Below are positions 40,929 through 51,435 of a stretch of 64,000 nt of DNA, piece by piece. Position numbers and translations under genes: made by a program. The notes under the pieces are model-generated. The model saw only the letters and a list, made by a program, of their open reading frames with translations. It ran no database searches and was not told the origin of the DNA. The DNA lies in contig CAUYUJ010018638.1 in the NCBI GenBank assembly GCA_963575745.1, positions 761,135-825,134 on the forward strand, given 5' to 3'. Each line of letters begins with the position of its first letter. Position 1 is the stretch's first letter. The stretch is from Prorocentrum cordatum (Eukaryota; Sar; Dinophyceae; Prorocentrales; Prorocentraceae).

Positions 40929-41413
40929 TGCAGCCCTGACGTTGCAGGATCCTGCAAGATCTGGCGCTCTGGCTGACCCCCGTTTGCATTGCCCCCGTCT
41001 CAAAGCTTCCGACTGGGTAAGCGGGCAGGAAAACAGCCAGACATCGCATGCCTGGATCACCTCCTTGGAGGCTGAGGCTTGGCAGCGCACACGACCGGGT
41101 GGTGCAAGGGAACCATGGGCGGCCTTCTAAGAAGGCGGGAACCCCAAAAATAATCAAAACATAATACAGAAATAGTCCGGGGACTATCTTTAAGTATTTG
41201 TTGGCCTTTTGGGGGTATCGTTGGAATATTTTGGGGGTATGTTTCCATCGAAAATCCCCCTGTAGCGGGGGCACGCCCGACTTAACCCCAGCGCTGCCCC
41301 CGACCTCCCGCTGCCGACCCCCTCGCGCCGCCCACTCGTGCGCGCCGCCGAGGAGCACCGCTCCAGGGCGCGCGGCGCCGGGGGAGCCCGCGGGGCGGGC
41401 CGCCTCCCCCCGC

Positions 41414-41457
41414 TGCAGCAGGCTCGAGTGCACGACCCGCTCGTGGTCGTGCGCCTC
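41414..41457 (-). CDS. Anoctamin micro-exon after the LT.W motif
   Basis: 44 bp reading EAHDHERVVHSSLL plus two bases of Gln. Joined, it gives LTTW-EAHDHERVVHSSLL-Q-CCFDSLN, close in spacing to the anoctamin LT.WENHR...SL..K.F.F..N. The acceptor is AG inside a GAG repeat and the donor is GC (GCGGGG). It adjoins a long TCC tract on the plus strand, so the 5' boundary is weak. Confidence 0.52.
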
Positions 41458-41615
41458 CTCCTCCTCCTCCTCCTCCTCCTCCTCCTCCTCGACCTGCTTC
41501 TCCTCCTCCTCCTCCTCCTCCTCATCCTCCTCCTCCCTCCTCCTCCTCCTCCTCCTCGACCTGCATCTGCTCCTCCTCCTCCTCCTCCTCCTCCTCCTCC
41601 TCCTCCTCCTCCTTG
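41452..41615. repeat. TCC tract
   Basis: TCC/CTC units broken by GACCTGCTT-type islands. Spurious poly-Glu, poly-Ser and poly-Leu frames on both strands. Confidence 0.85.
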
Positions 41616-42642
41616 GCGGCTGAAGGGTACTCCCGAGGCCATGCACACCTTGGGGGCTCATGAGGGAAAAGGTGAGATAACGGGCAGAGCAGCACGACGA
41701 ACACCCCTCCCTCCCTCCCCTCCCCCTGCGCTACCCTGGGGGCTCAAAACCTCGTGGTGAAGGACCGCGCGGTGACACGCGCATCCGCTTGCGCAGGTTG
41801 CTCCTCCAACGCCTCCCAGCGCTGGAGGCGCCAATGTACAGAGAGAGGAGAGCAACTGGCGGCGGGGCCGAAGCCAGCTGCACGCAGCAAATGTCGCACC
41901 CCCCCCCCTTTCACAAGTCCTCCCCTTCTCACCCCAGTTTCGCCCCTGCACCTCTTGAGGGCGAGCGACTCCATCTGCCCCCGCACGGTCCTGCAGACAC
42001 AGCCAACATCTTATCGGTACACATCGCTTCGAGTCGGAATGTGCGCCAGATCGGGCCACATCGGCACGGAGTCCACATCAGATCGGATCGGCCGCGCCCA
42101 CACGCACAGCTAGAGGCCTCCTAGATGGGATCGGAGTAGATGGGGTCAAAAGATCGCGCCGCATCGCCGATGCATCGCCGATGTATCGGCGATGCATCGG
42201 CGATGCATCGGGAACGTCGGCGATGCATCGGCGACGCTGGCGCGGACAAAGTCGGACTCCGCATCGAGCCGCATCGCCGATGCATCGGCGATGCGGCGCG
42301 ATCCTCCGACCCCATCTACTCGGACCCCATCTGGGAAGCCTAGAACAGCAACGCTATCGGACCGCACCGGCTCGTCGGCAACTCTGAAGGGGCCCTGGGA
42401 CACACAAATAAATACACTCAAATAAGAAGAACCCCCATGTGCTCCTGTATTTTCTGGGTTTTTGTCTTCCCCCCCACTTCCCATATTTTCCCATATTTTC
42501 TGGGGAATCGACGATCAATTGTGTCTGTGTGTGTGTTTCCCCTCCTGAAAATCGGAATCGGACCGGGCCGATCAGGCCGAGATCGAGATCGACGCCGATC
42601 TCGGTCGGATCGGAATGGGGCTGGCCCTGTCCTGTGGTTCTC
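41458..42642 (-). other. Anoctamin intron (GA-AG), 1.2 kb
   Basis: Contains the TCC tract, a TIR-I-like fragment (41800-41945) and TIR-D copy 4 (42125-42331). The first bases after the TGG, GAGAACCACAGG, would themselves read ENHR, the usual continuation of the anoctamin motif. Confidence 0.5.
42125..42331. repeat. TIR-D element, copy 4
   Basis: TAGATGGGATCGGAGTAGAT at the left and GGACCCCATCTGGGA at the right, with nested GATCGCGCCGCATCGCCGAT and GCATCGGCGATGCGGCGCGA arms. The interior is an array of CATCGGCGATG. Confidence 0.7.
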
Positions 42643-42834
42643 CCATGTCGTCAGCCGCACAGCCAGCGCACTGTACGCACCGTTCAGGGCCTTCATCACC
42701 AGGATCTGGAGCGCGTAGGGCACGCAGCCGGCGGGGCCCGAGGCGTCGAAGCGCGCCCCCGGCGCCGACAGGCCCGCGAGCCGCGGGAGGTAGAACCAGC
42801 TCGAGTACCAGGCGAACCCGCGCTTGCCCTCCTC
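42643..42834 (-). CDS. Anoctamin exon ending in the LT.W motif
   Basis: 192-bp, phase-0 exon reading EEGKRGFAWYSSWFYLP, then CVPYALQILVMKALNGAY, then SALAVRLTTW. It fits the anoctamin block with a membrane helix before N..Y..LA..LT.WENHR. Acceptor CGCAG before GAGGAG. The donor is read as GA (TGG/GAGAAC); if not spliced there, the frame continues ENHR, the canonical residues, so the 3' boundary could lie about 12 bp lower. Confidence 0.78.
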
Positions 42835-43477
42835 CTGCGCGGGGGCGCAGCACCCCGGCGTGGCGTCTGCGCCACCCCTCCAGTCCCAGAAGACGAGTAC
42901 AGGAGGAGGGCAAACTCGGCCGTGGATGGACCGGGAGCCTCTGGGAGCCCTCGGGTCTGGAGGATGTACTGATTGGGTGCCCTGGCCACTCAGGGAGCGT
43001 TCTGGAACTCTCTGGAGCGATGCACCTTTCTCCTGGGGCCTGCCTGATCCCACACCGTCCGCCTTTCCAGGGCTAGGGAGAGGGACGGGGCACTGAGATG
43101 GGAAGCGGAAACAGGTAACTATGGGGAGGGGGGAGGGAAGGGGAAGGAGGCACGCAGAGGAGGGAATGGGCGGGCAGCATGAGGAGGAGGAAGAGGAGGA
43201 TGGATGAGGATGAGGAGGATGGATGAGGAGGATGGATGAGGATGAGGATGAGGATAAGGATGAAGATGAGGGTCAGGATGAGAATGAGGAGGGGGGGGAG
43301 GAGGAGGAGAAAAGGAGAAGGAGAAGAAGGAGGAGGAGGAGGAGGACTGTGCACCAGAATCCTGGGTTGGCGGGTGCACGTTGCCCTGCAGGTTCAGGAA
43401 AGCGATGCCCGCCTGCAGGGATGAGACCACACGGCGAAACATGTGACAGCATCAACAGAAGACCGACCAACCACCTA

Positions 43478-43666
43478 ATGAGGGTTCGTGGCGTGCAGAC
43501 TTCGGCGTTGGTTAATGACACCGCGGGGAGCGTTCAGCCTTGAGCAATCGGCCGGTTGCGAAACGTCCGATCGTTCCCCATCGAGCGATTCTGGGTCGCG
43601 TGCGGCATTCCACGTTGAACGACGCTGGCGAGGTTGCCGCCGATCGACACGAGGCGAACCAAACTG
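43478..43666. repeat. TIR-F element, copy 3
   Basis: Matches copy 2 through GGTTAATGACACCGC, GTCCGATCGTTC and GATTCTGGGTCGC. The ends GAGGGTTCGTGGCGTGC and GACACGAGGCGAACC are diverged. Confidence 0.6.
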
Positions 43667-43695
43667 TAAGGCCTCGGCAAATCCGAGTTCCTGGC

Positions 43696-43818
43696 CATCG
43701 CTCGGACGTCCATTCCCTGTGTTTTTTGTTCGGCCTCGTGCGTGGTTGTTTCGCCAAGTGATCCAGGATGCTCCTCGATGGTCCTCGCCGAGGGAAACAT
43801 GCGCACGTCCGAGCGATG
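43696..43818. repeat. TIR-A element, copy 5
   Basis: Perfect terminal inverted repeat CATCGCTCGGACGT; about 30 bp downstream of TIR-F copy 3. Confidence 0.75.
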
Positions 43819-43886
43819 CCAAGAGCTCTGGCGAGCTCGAGCCTTACGCTGCCACGGATCCCAAACACAAAGTCTCGGGTGTTGGA

Positions 43887-44082
43887 GGCCTAGAAATTGG
43901 CACCAACACCAACACAGGGGGGTCGCCTCCACAGGGGGAAGATGATCCTAGATGTCGGTGTTGGTGGCAATATTTCCGTCATCTTGGAAGCCAGAATATC
44001 ACCACCATCACCGAGATCGGGATCTCCTTCCCTCGGTGGAGGCACACCGCCGATAGTGGTGTTGGTGTCAACCTGTAGGCCT
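43887..44082. repeat. TIR-G element, copy 2
   Basis: GGCCTAGAAATTGGCACCAA at the left and TTGGTGTCAACCTGTAGGCC at the right, inverted; inner AACACC/GGTGTT blocks extend the pairing. Confidence 0.65.
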
Positions 44083-44123
44083 GTAGGCCGCGCGGAGTTC
44101 GCCCTCCCTGGCCCCCCTCTCTA

Positions 44124-44272
44124 GGAGGAGGAGGAGGAGGAGGAGGAGGAGGAGGAGGAGGAGGAGGAGGAGGAGGAGGAGGGGGAGGAGGAGGGGGAGG
44201 AGGAGGAGGAGGAGGAGGAAGGAGGAGGAGGAGGAGGAGGAGGAGGAGGAGGAGGAGGAGGAGGAGGAGGGT
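44124..44272. repeat. GGA tract
   Basis: About 150 bp of GGA with a few GGGGGA steps. A shorter GGA run follows at 44488-44523. Confidence 0.85.
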
Positions 44273-44757
44273 GATCTCGCGCGCACCTCCCGGGGTCGGC
44301 GCGGGAGAGCCCGCAGCCCTGGCGGCGTCTCGGGGGGGCCACCCCGCGGCGCGCGGGGGGCGGGCTGCGAGGGAGGGAGGCCCCGCGCCGACCCAGACGT
44401 CCGCGCGGACCTCGCAATGTGCACGGCTGTCCGATGGAGTCGTGTCCCCAGACATGCGATGACCATATTTTTCAACACGGGGCCCCGAGGAGGAGGAGGA
44501 GGAGGAGGAGGAGGAGGAGGAGGAAAGTCCCGACCCTTTCCCAAGGGCTGGCATTTCATCCCGAGTCGCTGTTCGACGGTCTCGGGGCTCAGCGAGGACC
44601 CCCAGAAGGCAAAAACGATCAAACGACTTCCGCCGTGACTTCCTTGTACGACGCGAGCGTGCCTGGGCAGGAAGCAAGAGCGAGGAGGCAATGGACGACG
44701 TGTGGTCTGTACGCATTTCGGTCTGATGTACTTCAAGGATCCTGCCGCTGATATTTT

Positions 44758-44965
44758 GGACGCCCGAAATGGATACGGAAAAAATGGGTACAATGCCCAA
44801 CAACAAATGTTGTCCCAGACCAACAGCGGCCGCTGTTGGGCAGGCGGCCTCCGGTCTCGAGTGGGCACAGGCCGCGGCGGCGTGGACAGCGAATCCTGCT
44901 CACAATGCACAGGAACTGCTGTTGGGCACTGTACCCTATTCTTTCCGTACCCGTTTCGCGCGTCC
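44758..44965. repeat. TIR-B element, copy 3
   Basis: Arms GGACGCCCGAAATGGATACG and CGTACCCGTTTCGCGCGTCC with three mismatches; same interior as copies 1 and 2. Confidence 0.7.
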
Positions 44966-45499
44966 AGAAGGTTTGATTCTGTCCTTCGAGATCCGTCCTG
45001 CCCCTACCTCTTTGGGTCGGGACAGACGGGGGGCGGACACATGGACGGGCGCGGGGCAGCGAGGGCTGCAGAAAAGGGGCGCTTCGGGGTCCCTGAAAGG
45101 GCAGGGGCAGGGGGCACAGCGGAGCCCGGCGCACCGCCTCTGAGGCCACCTGCACGGGCATCGCGGGGAGGAGCAGCTCCGACCTGCCACCCCTCGCGAG
45201 CCCCACGCCCGCGGGCCCATCGACGCTGGGGCATCGAACACCCCCGCCGGGGCTCCCCTGGCTGCAGAAGTCCTGCGGCGTTGGGACCCCTCCGCCACCC
45301 TCGCAGAAATCGGACCTGCAGGGGTGGCAGGGGCCAGAAACATCCGCCCCCACGAGAATCGCCCCGACACGCGAAGCCGCTTCGTAGCAAACGCGCCCAG
45401 AAGAAGGAATCGAGCAGGGCAGGGCGGTGTAGTCAACGCTCATGCAGGGCCGTTTCATAAACGCCAACTGTCCGGGCCGGGTGGCTTGCCCTCCCTTGA

Positions 45500-45767
45500 G
45501 GCGGGGGGGGCTCGCACGCGGCTGCCTACCTTATCTCGGGAGCGGCCAAAAGGGGGGTGTCCAAGAGGGGGGGGTGCAAATCATGACCGGCGGCATGTGC
45601 GCGGCCCAGCGGGGGGGCCAGGGACGTAATGAAATAAGAAGAGGCACCATGAAATCTGGGGAAATCATGGCCCACCCCCGCCATGATATCCACCCCCCCC
45701 TAGTCATCACCCCCCTCTTTTCCGCCCCCGAGAGGCGGGGGGCTCGCACGCGGCTGCCCACCTTATC
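45500..45767. repeat. TIR-E element, copy 3, inside a 36-bp direct repeat
   Basis: The TIR-E copy is 45536-45731 (TCGGGAGCGGCCAAAAGGGG ... CTTTTCCGCCCCCGA). It is flanked by two copies of a segment containing GGGGGCTCGCACGCGGCTGC then CCTTATC (about 45500-45535 and 45731-45767), too long for an ordinary target duplication. Confidence 0.65.
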
Positions 45768-45867
45768 CGGAGACCTCGTCGCGCCCCGGGCCGCGCGAGG
45801 CGTGGCGCGCGGCGCGGTGGTGTCGGCGCTCTCGCGCCTGCCGCCGCCTCGGCCTGCTGGAGGCCGA

Positions 45868-46030
45868 GAGGAGGAGGAGGAGGTGGAGGAGGAGGAAGAG
45901 GAGGAGGAGGAGGAGGAGGAGGGGGAGGAAGAGGAGGGGGAGGGAGAGGAGGAGGAGGAGGAGAGGAGGAGGAGGAGGAGGAGAAGAAGAGGCTGAGGAG
46001 GAGGAGGAGGAGGAGGAGGACGACGAGAAG
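45868..46030. repeat. GAG/GGA tract
   Basis: Imperfect purine tract; spurious poly-Glu and poly-Ser frames. Confidence 0.8.
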
Positions 46031-46712
46031 GAGCAGGAGGGGGAGGGGAGGACAAGCTAGGTACGTTCGCGTCATATCTGACGTTCTACCCCTCCCTCCC
46101 ATCCCTTACTATGGGGTAGATCTCTTCTCTATTCGCACAATCGGATGTCGTAGCATGGCATAGCATTACATTGCATAGCACGGTGTTGAAGATCAACGCG
46201 TAGCATGACATAGCATGGCGTGGCGACGCCCCGAAGTGGGGGGTGGCTTCTGCAGCCCAACAACATCGGCACCGAATGTGTAATCACTTCCGATGGTTTT
46301 CTCGGGGGAACATTTTCTGGATGTTGGAGCCACGCCAACGCTGCAACGGGAGCACGATTCGGAAAGAGCGGAAGCGCGGAAATGAGGCCAGAGCTGCAGC
46401 GGGAGCGCGATTCGAAACGAGCTGTGGCCCGAAAATGAAGCCAACGCCTCGCATTTTGAACAACGACAACTCAAGCGAAAAACCGTGTCCCAGGAACCCT
46501 GTGTTAAAAAACAATGCGGAGGGGGGCCAGCCATTTCCCGGACGTCACCAGGGGAGAGAGGAGAGTAGTATTCAGATTGTGCAATTGTGGAGGAGGAGGA
46601 GGAGCAGCAGCAGGAGGGGGAGGGGGGAGGAGGGGGGAGGAGGAGGGAGGCGGAGGGAGGCGGCGGGAGGCGTCCTGCCCACTCCCACCCCCCACCCCGC
46701 GAGGAAGCCCAC

Positions 46713-46803
46713 CGCGAAGGCCAGCGCCAGCAGCGGCGCCGTGGCCGCGCAGCTCGCGGCCAAGCGGCCAGCGCGGAGCGCCGGGGGGAAGTGCAGCTCG
46801 AGC
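46713..46803 (-). CDS. Anoctamin exon, first one recognised
   Basis: 91 bp. After one base it reads LELHFPPALRAGRLAASCAA then TAPLLALAFA. This fits the anoctamin step from the cytosolic T.G..E..FP..R motif into a membrane helix. The acceptor is GCAGAG before GCTCGAG and the donor is GT (GTGGGC). It enters with one base, so the missing upstream exon should end in phase 2. It joins the 42643 exon in phase 0. Confidence 0.6.
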
Positions 46804-47977
46804 CTCTGCCGGGGAGGCGTGACCCTCCCGGGCGCGGCCCTACCGAGCTTCAGCATATGATGCCCTGCCGTGGCGTCATCCTCGCCGTCCGAGCTCCCTT
46901 CGGGGGGAACGAAAGGGAGGGATAGCCAAGGGTAGGGTAGAGAATGAGCTCACGCAGCTGATTTTCCCAGCGCCTCCTGGCGCCTGAAGGCGCCCATGTA
47001 TCGAAGAATGGGCCCGGCGGCGGGGCCGAAACTGTGAATGGGGTTGAAGTACAAGGGTACAGAACCCCTGATCCGCTGGTAGAGGGAAGGAGGGATAGAT
47101 GGATGTCTTCCCCTCGTGCGCGATCAAAGGTCTGATCGATCTGTCCCAATACCTGAGCCCAAACGGCCAGGCGCAGGAGAGGTGAGGATAAGGAGTATAT
47201 ATGCGGGAATTACACGGGTTCTATTCACACACCCCGTCCCGAATCCCGCCCGTGAGGGTAGGACTCGGGAACAGAGGAAAAGATCCGGTCACCCTTTAAC
47301 TCCTTTAATCCTCAATTCTGTCAGGCAGCTGAGCGCAAAATCTGTATAGCTTCAGCTGCGCCCCAATCGCGATGGCGCTCACGATTAGGCAAGTTAATAA
47401 AAGAAGGAACACCCAGGGCCCCAATTTCTTCGCCAAGCACGCTTTGGTGCCCCCTCGGTGCGCCCCCCAAAAACGCTTCGGCACTGGAGGGCGGAGAAGA
47501 ATGAGACACGGGCGGGCGGAGAAAGAGGATCAGAGCCAGCGAAAGCAACATCAGAAGCTGCCGCGCCTAAGCGGGGCAGGTGTTGCCACCAGCTCTCGGT
47601 CGAGAGCTGGGCATCAGATCATTCTCAACGCAATGCAAGTAAAATCTAAAGAGTAAGCGATAAAAAATGCATTATGAGGTCGCGCTGATGAACACGATCG
47701 CGTTAAGAAACACGTCTAAATAACAAAGCAAATGTCTGGCCAGACGCAAAGTCGCGTTGAAAAAACACGAAAAGCTGCATACATAAATTCTGCATATGGC
47801 GACTCCCCTTGGCGTTGCTCCTTAGGAGACTGCCTTGGGCTTCGCAAGGATATGAGTGTGGCCACTTTTCTTGCATAGTGAAGTGGCCTAACATGATATA
47901 TTATCCACCGCTCAAGGCGAACTTGTGCAATGATGAAGTTCTAGCCTTTCGAGCGGTGGGCCTGGCGGCCGACTATA
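46804..47977. other. Spacer between anoctamin exon and copia-type element
   Basis: Contains a partial TIR-I copy (46908-47045). 47100-47977 shows no gene, LTR or array that I can identify. It may belong to the next anoctamin intron and to the 3' end of the copia-type element. Confidence 0.4.
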
Positions 47978-50428
47978 CTACGCGCTACCCCTCTCGTAGA
48001 ACCTGTGGTCCCACATCCTGTGGCCATCGTATGAGACGTAGCTCGTCGTGAAGGTCTCCCAGGGCGTCCTCGGGGCCCAGTGGCGGAACCAATTGTTGTA
48101 CTGGATGTCGCGTACGTATTCGAACTCGTCGCTGTTGTCCGTGATGTACATCCAGCAGTTGATGTAGTAGCTCCAGCATCTGGGGCCCCACTGGCTGTCC
48201 TCTAGGTTGTCGCGCCACCACGTAGCGTAGTCCTCCGTCGTGCGCGCCCTCTTGGCGCGTGGAGGTGTCGCTGGTCTGCGGCTGTCGCCGCTATCCTGCC
48301 GCCGCGCTGCAGCGCCGCGCGGCCCCGCGGGCATGTAGTCCTGCGCGTCAGAGGCGCTGGGCCCTGCAGCGGCGCCAGGGGCAGGGCGCGGCGGCGGCGG
48401 CGGGTGCCGCGGCTGACATGGCCCCATGGCATCATCAGAGTGTTGGGAGTGTGTATCAGGTTCGATCGGATCGGTTCTCATCCCTGAATCAACCCCCCTC
48501 TGGTCACTGGAACCCAAGGCGGGCTCAACAGAGGCAAGCACGGCAAGCTTGCGCTGCGTGACTCTCTCACGGGTGCCATCCCCTCTGGGAAGGGCAATCG
48601 CGACAAGTCCGCGCGCTTGCATCGTACCTCGGTCGAATCTGCATGCGTTCAACCAACATTTCTTCCGACCAGCTTGGCCAGTTCTGATGCTGGTCTCGAG
48701 GATTTCACAGGCGCCACGCATGTCCTCAATGGTATAAGCGTTCTTGCCTTTATTGACACGAGCGCCTGTCATTTGGTGGTGGAACTTCAAATCATTGAGA
48801 ACGCGCTGAACGAGGTTGGCAAAGGGATGGCATAGAGGTCTGTCGTCCCCACGCTCGCCCATCAATCTGCACATGCGTGCAGGAGGGGAGCCAGCGGCGA
48901 CCCACTTCTCATGCCTTGTCCTAGCAGTATTTGCCAATATCCTCAGCATGTCCTTCCCATGTCCTGGAATGGAGCGCTTATCCTTCATTATGACCTGTGC
49001 TCCATCTCTCATGTGCCTCGTGATGTCGTCCTGGGAGAGCGCCGTCTTGAGCCAGTGGGTCAGCTTCTGGAGGCAGGCCAGGTCGCTCTCGACGGCGGTA
49101 CTTTTACCCGTAGCACCTACGGCAACAGTGTACTGCCAGCAGATGTCACAAACGGTACCTTCATCTGTAAGGACCCCTAGAGACAAGAGGCGATCGCAAT
49201 TCCGACATCGCGCGATATCATGCTGGGTATCTTCTGGGGCCCCGTTAATCGTGAGATGCCCACGGGATCCCCAGCGAGTGTCACGACCACTAGCAAGACC
49301 GCGGCCGATCTGATCCATGGCATCGCGGTTGATCTCGGCGGTCGGACGGGAGGCGATCGATCGGCTCATTCCCTCGATCTCGATCCTAGACAATCGTTCC
49401 CCTGGCAGTCCTACGCGCTCGGTCGTGTCGTTGTCCGCGTCATCAGTATCACCATGGCATACATTTTCTGTACGGGTGCGGTTAGCCTCATCCTGCAAGG
49501 CGGCCTCGTTGTCGCCTTCCTCGCGGTCGATTCCCTTCTGCTGGGCTGTGATCCGTACCATGGTTTCCTGATCTGGAGCTGCGGATGCAACGCTGCCTGG
49601 GTCCTGGGGAGCGCCCTGCTCCGCGCCTTGGTCCGTCCTGTGGCGCGGCAGGTGTTTCCACCAGCTCCCTCCACACGGGGAAGCCTGGATTGCCGAATGT
49701 CTGGATACAATGTGCAAATAGATCACGTAACGTCTTGAGTGCAGGATGAGTATGATGAATAGCGTCTTTTGCGAAATCACGTAGCTCCGCAATGCTGTCC
49801 AGCAATATGACTGATACACTTTAGAAATCCATTGGAAGACGCCTGTAGTCGACTCCTCGATGACCCCTGGGTCCAGGTAGTGCACCAACTTTTTGAAGAA
49901 GCTATCTGCACTGCAAATCGGTAAGTCACGTGCCCATTTGTAGGTATGATTGTAATCCAAATAATAAGTCTCTGCATTCCATGGTTTGGATCCGAATTGA
50001 ATCTCAAATCGTAAGTGTGACTGTGTTTTATCCACCACAATCTTGTCCCTGCCAGTATGCACCCCAATGATTTGTTTCACCTTTATCATAGGTGAGTCCA
50101 CCAACAACTCCGACGTCCAGCGGTATATGCGGTGGTCATAGGATTGCTTGATCCACTTTGAATCTTCCTCTGGGTCGTAGCCGGGATGGTTGAGGAAGTC
50201 CTCTGGCGGGTCGATGATGTCGTCGAGGATGCTTGCGTCGACGTCCTCATCAGCTTGGATCTCTGCTGATAAATCTGCTCTCATGTTGTCAGTTGCTGCT
50301 TTCTCCTCGGCAGTGAGTGGGATGTTTGATAGATCCACGATGACAGTAACCAGAGGCTCAGCAGATTGGCCTGCCTTTCCTTGGGATCCGTCGTCTGCGG
50401 TAGTAGGATCCTCGGCAGGTGTGGCCAC
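47978..50428 (-). pseudogene. 3'-most region of the copia-type polyprotein, unknown
   Basis: Continues from the ORF at 50281 by a frameshift near 50430. It contains VTVIVDLSNIPLTAEEK, a segment that reads in another frame at about 49640-49805 (LRDLFAHCIQTFGNPGFPVW), a four-Cys knuckle CRNCDRLL...TVCDICWQY near 49150-49220, a Pro/Ala-rich stretch, and a Trp/Tyr-rich end (WWRDNLEDSQWGPRCWSYY). No family recognised. Confidence 0.5.
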
Positions 50429-51435
50429 CAGCTCATCGGGGTCGGGTGTCCGAGGAGCGGGGCGTCTGGTCGGCGTACGTGGGATACGTGGCTTATAAAT
50501 GCTCGGTTTTCCAAGATATGGTAGATCACCATCGGTTTATGTTGATGTATTTTGTCGCGGCATGAGGATGGTCCTTCCAACGCAATATTCATGTGTATCG
50601 AGTCGATGTCGGTACGTACTGGCAAAGCGAAGACAACGCCCTTGAGAGGCATGTTTTTGTCGCAATACCATATGTTTATCCATCGTAAACCGTAGTTGAG
50701 GATGGGTATTTGTACCGCAAAGAACTTGTCGAAGACTCCGAAATGAATGATTGGGCCGTATATGTGGCCCTTGTTCATGAGCACCTTGGTATTGTGGTTG
50801 CCCTTGGGGTAGTGGTTGTCATAATGGTAACAATTGGTAGATCCCCAATTCTTGGTGACAATGAAGTCCCCCATGCGAACGTCATTAAATATGGGCCGAC
50901 GATTCCAATCCTTCTGTGTGGTCTTTGATGTGATGGGTCGAAGAGCCTCTCGGCAGTATGACATAGCTATCAACCACTCTTTATCTTCTGTGTTGTGCTC
51001 GCAACTGTCGATCATAGCGCGGACCATTGTTTCGTCCAAAGCGTCGGCGTCAGATATGCGGCCAGCAGGGGCTGCCCCCAGCTGAGGGGCAATCGGTCGC
51101 TGAGCCGAAGATGCTGATGCAGACGGCGTCCTTGGCTGCTGGTCCATGTCGCGATCCATGTCAGCTGGTGTAATCCCAGGAGGGTTATCGATGAACTCCT
51201 GCCCAGGAAGAACGGCACAAATTTCGTAGTTGCTCAATGGTTGTCGTGCGGCCAATGGCGGGTAGTCCCAGGCCGGGCCCTCCGGCCAAATCTGCCGGCC
51301 GTGCTCGTGGCGTGGTTGGAGACGGCGAATTGCAATAACTGCAGCTGCGGGAACCACGTCTTCTGTCATGATAGCACCTTGGGCGCCCAACCAAAATCTG
51401 CAACCAGCTTTTGTGGCAATCTCCATGTTGATCAC
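50281..51435 (-). pseudogene. End of Tpt1-like domain and unknown linker
   Basis: Begins INMEIATKAGCRFWLGAQGA then IMTEDVVPAAAVIAI, which fits the last strand-turn of Tpt1/KptA proteins (A...G..F....G.I.T..VP). It then continues as an unrecognised region with KNWGSTNCYHYDNHYPKGNH and PILNYGLRWINIWYCDKN. The frame upstream is open to about 51590. Confidence 0.6.

Larger units (their letters stand above)
25152..41413 (-). other. Anoctamin intron (GC-AG), 16.3 kb, with nested retrotransposons
   Basis: Contains a TCC run (25178-25243), TIR-C copy 3, the CAT tract split by the LINE (26692-31863) and by the tyrosine-recombinase element (32127-40730), and a TIR-H end fragment (41255-41283). The 40948-41010 segment matches 10535-10590. 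Confidence 0.55.
42835..46712 (-). other. Anoctamin intron (GT-AG), 3.9 kb
   Basis: Contains a GAGGAT-type tract (43180-43345), TIR-F copy 3, TIR-A copy 5, TIR-G copy 2, a long GGA tract (44124-44272), TIR-B copy 3, TIR-E copy 3 inside a 36-bp direct repeat, and a GAG tract (45868-46030). 46140-46220 has TAGCATGGCATAGCAT-like units. No gene recognised. Confidence 0.55.

Noticed and set aside
44936-45467. Minus-strand ORF with CRSDFCEGGGGVPTPQDFC
   Set aside because: Cys-rich and high GC3, but no anoctamin block is expected between the flanking exons, which already join in phase; no family recognised.
47100-47977. Search for a 3' LTR of the copia-type element
   Set aside because: No candidate pair can be compared because the 5' end lies outside the window, and no distinctive terminal sequence was recognised.
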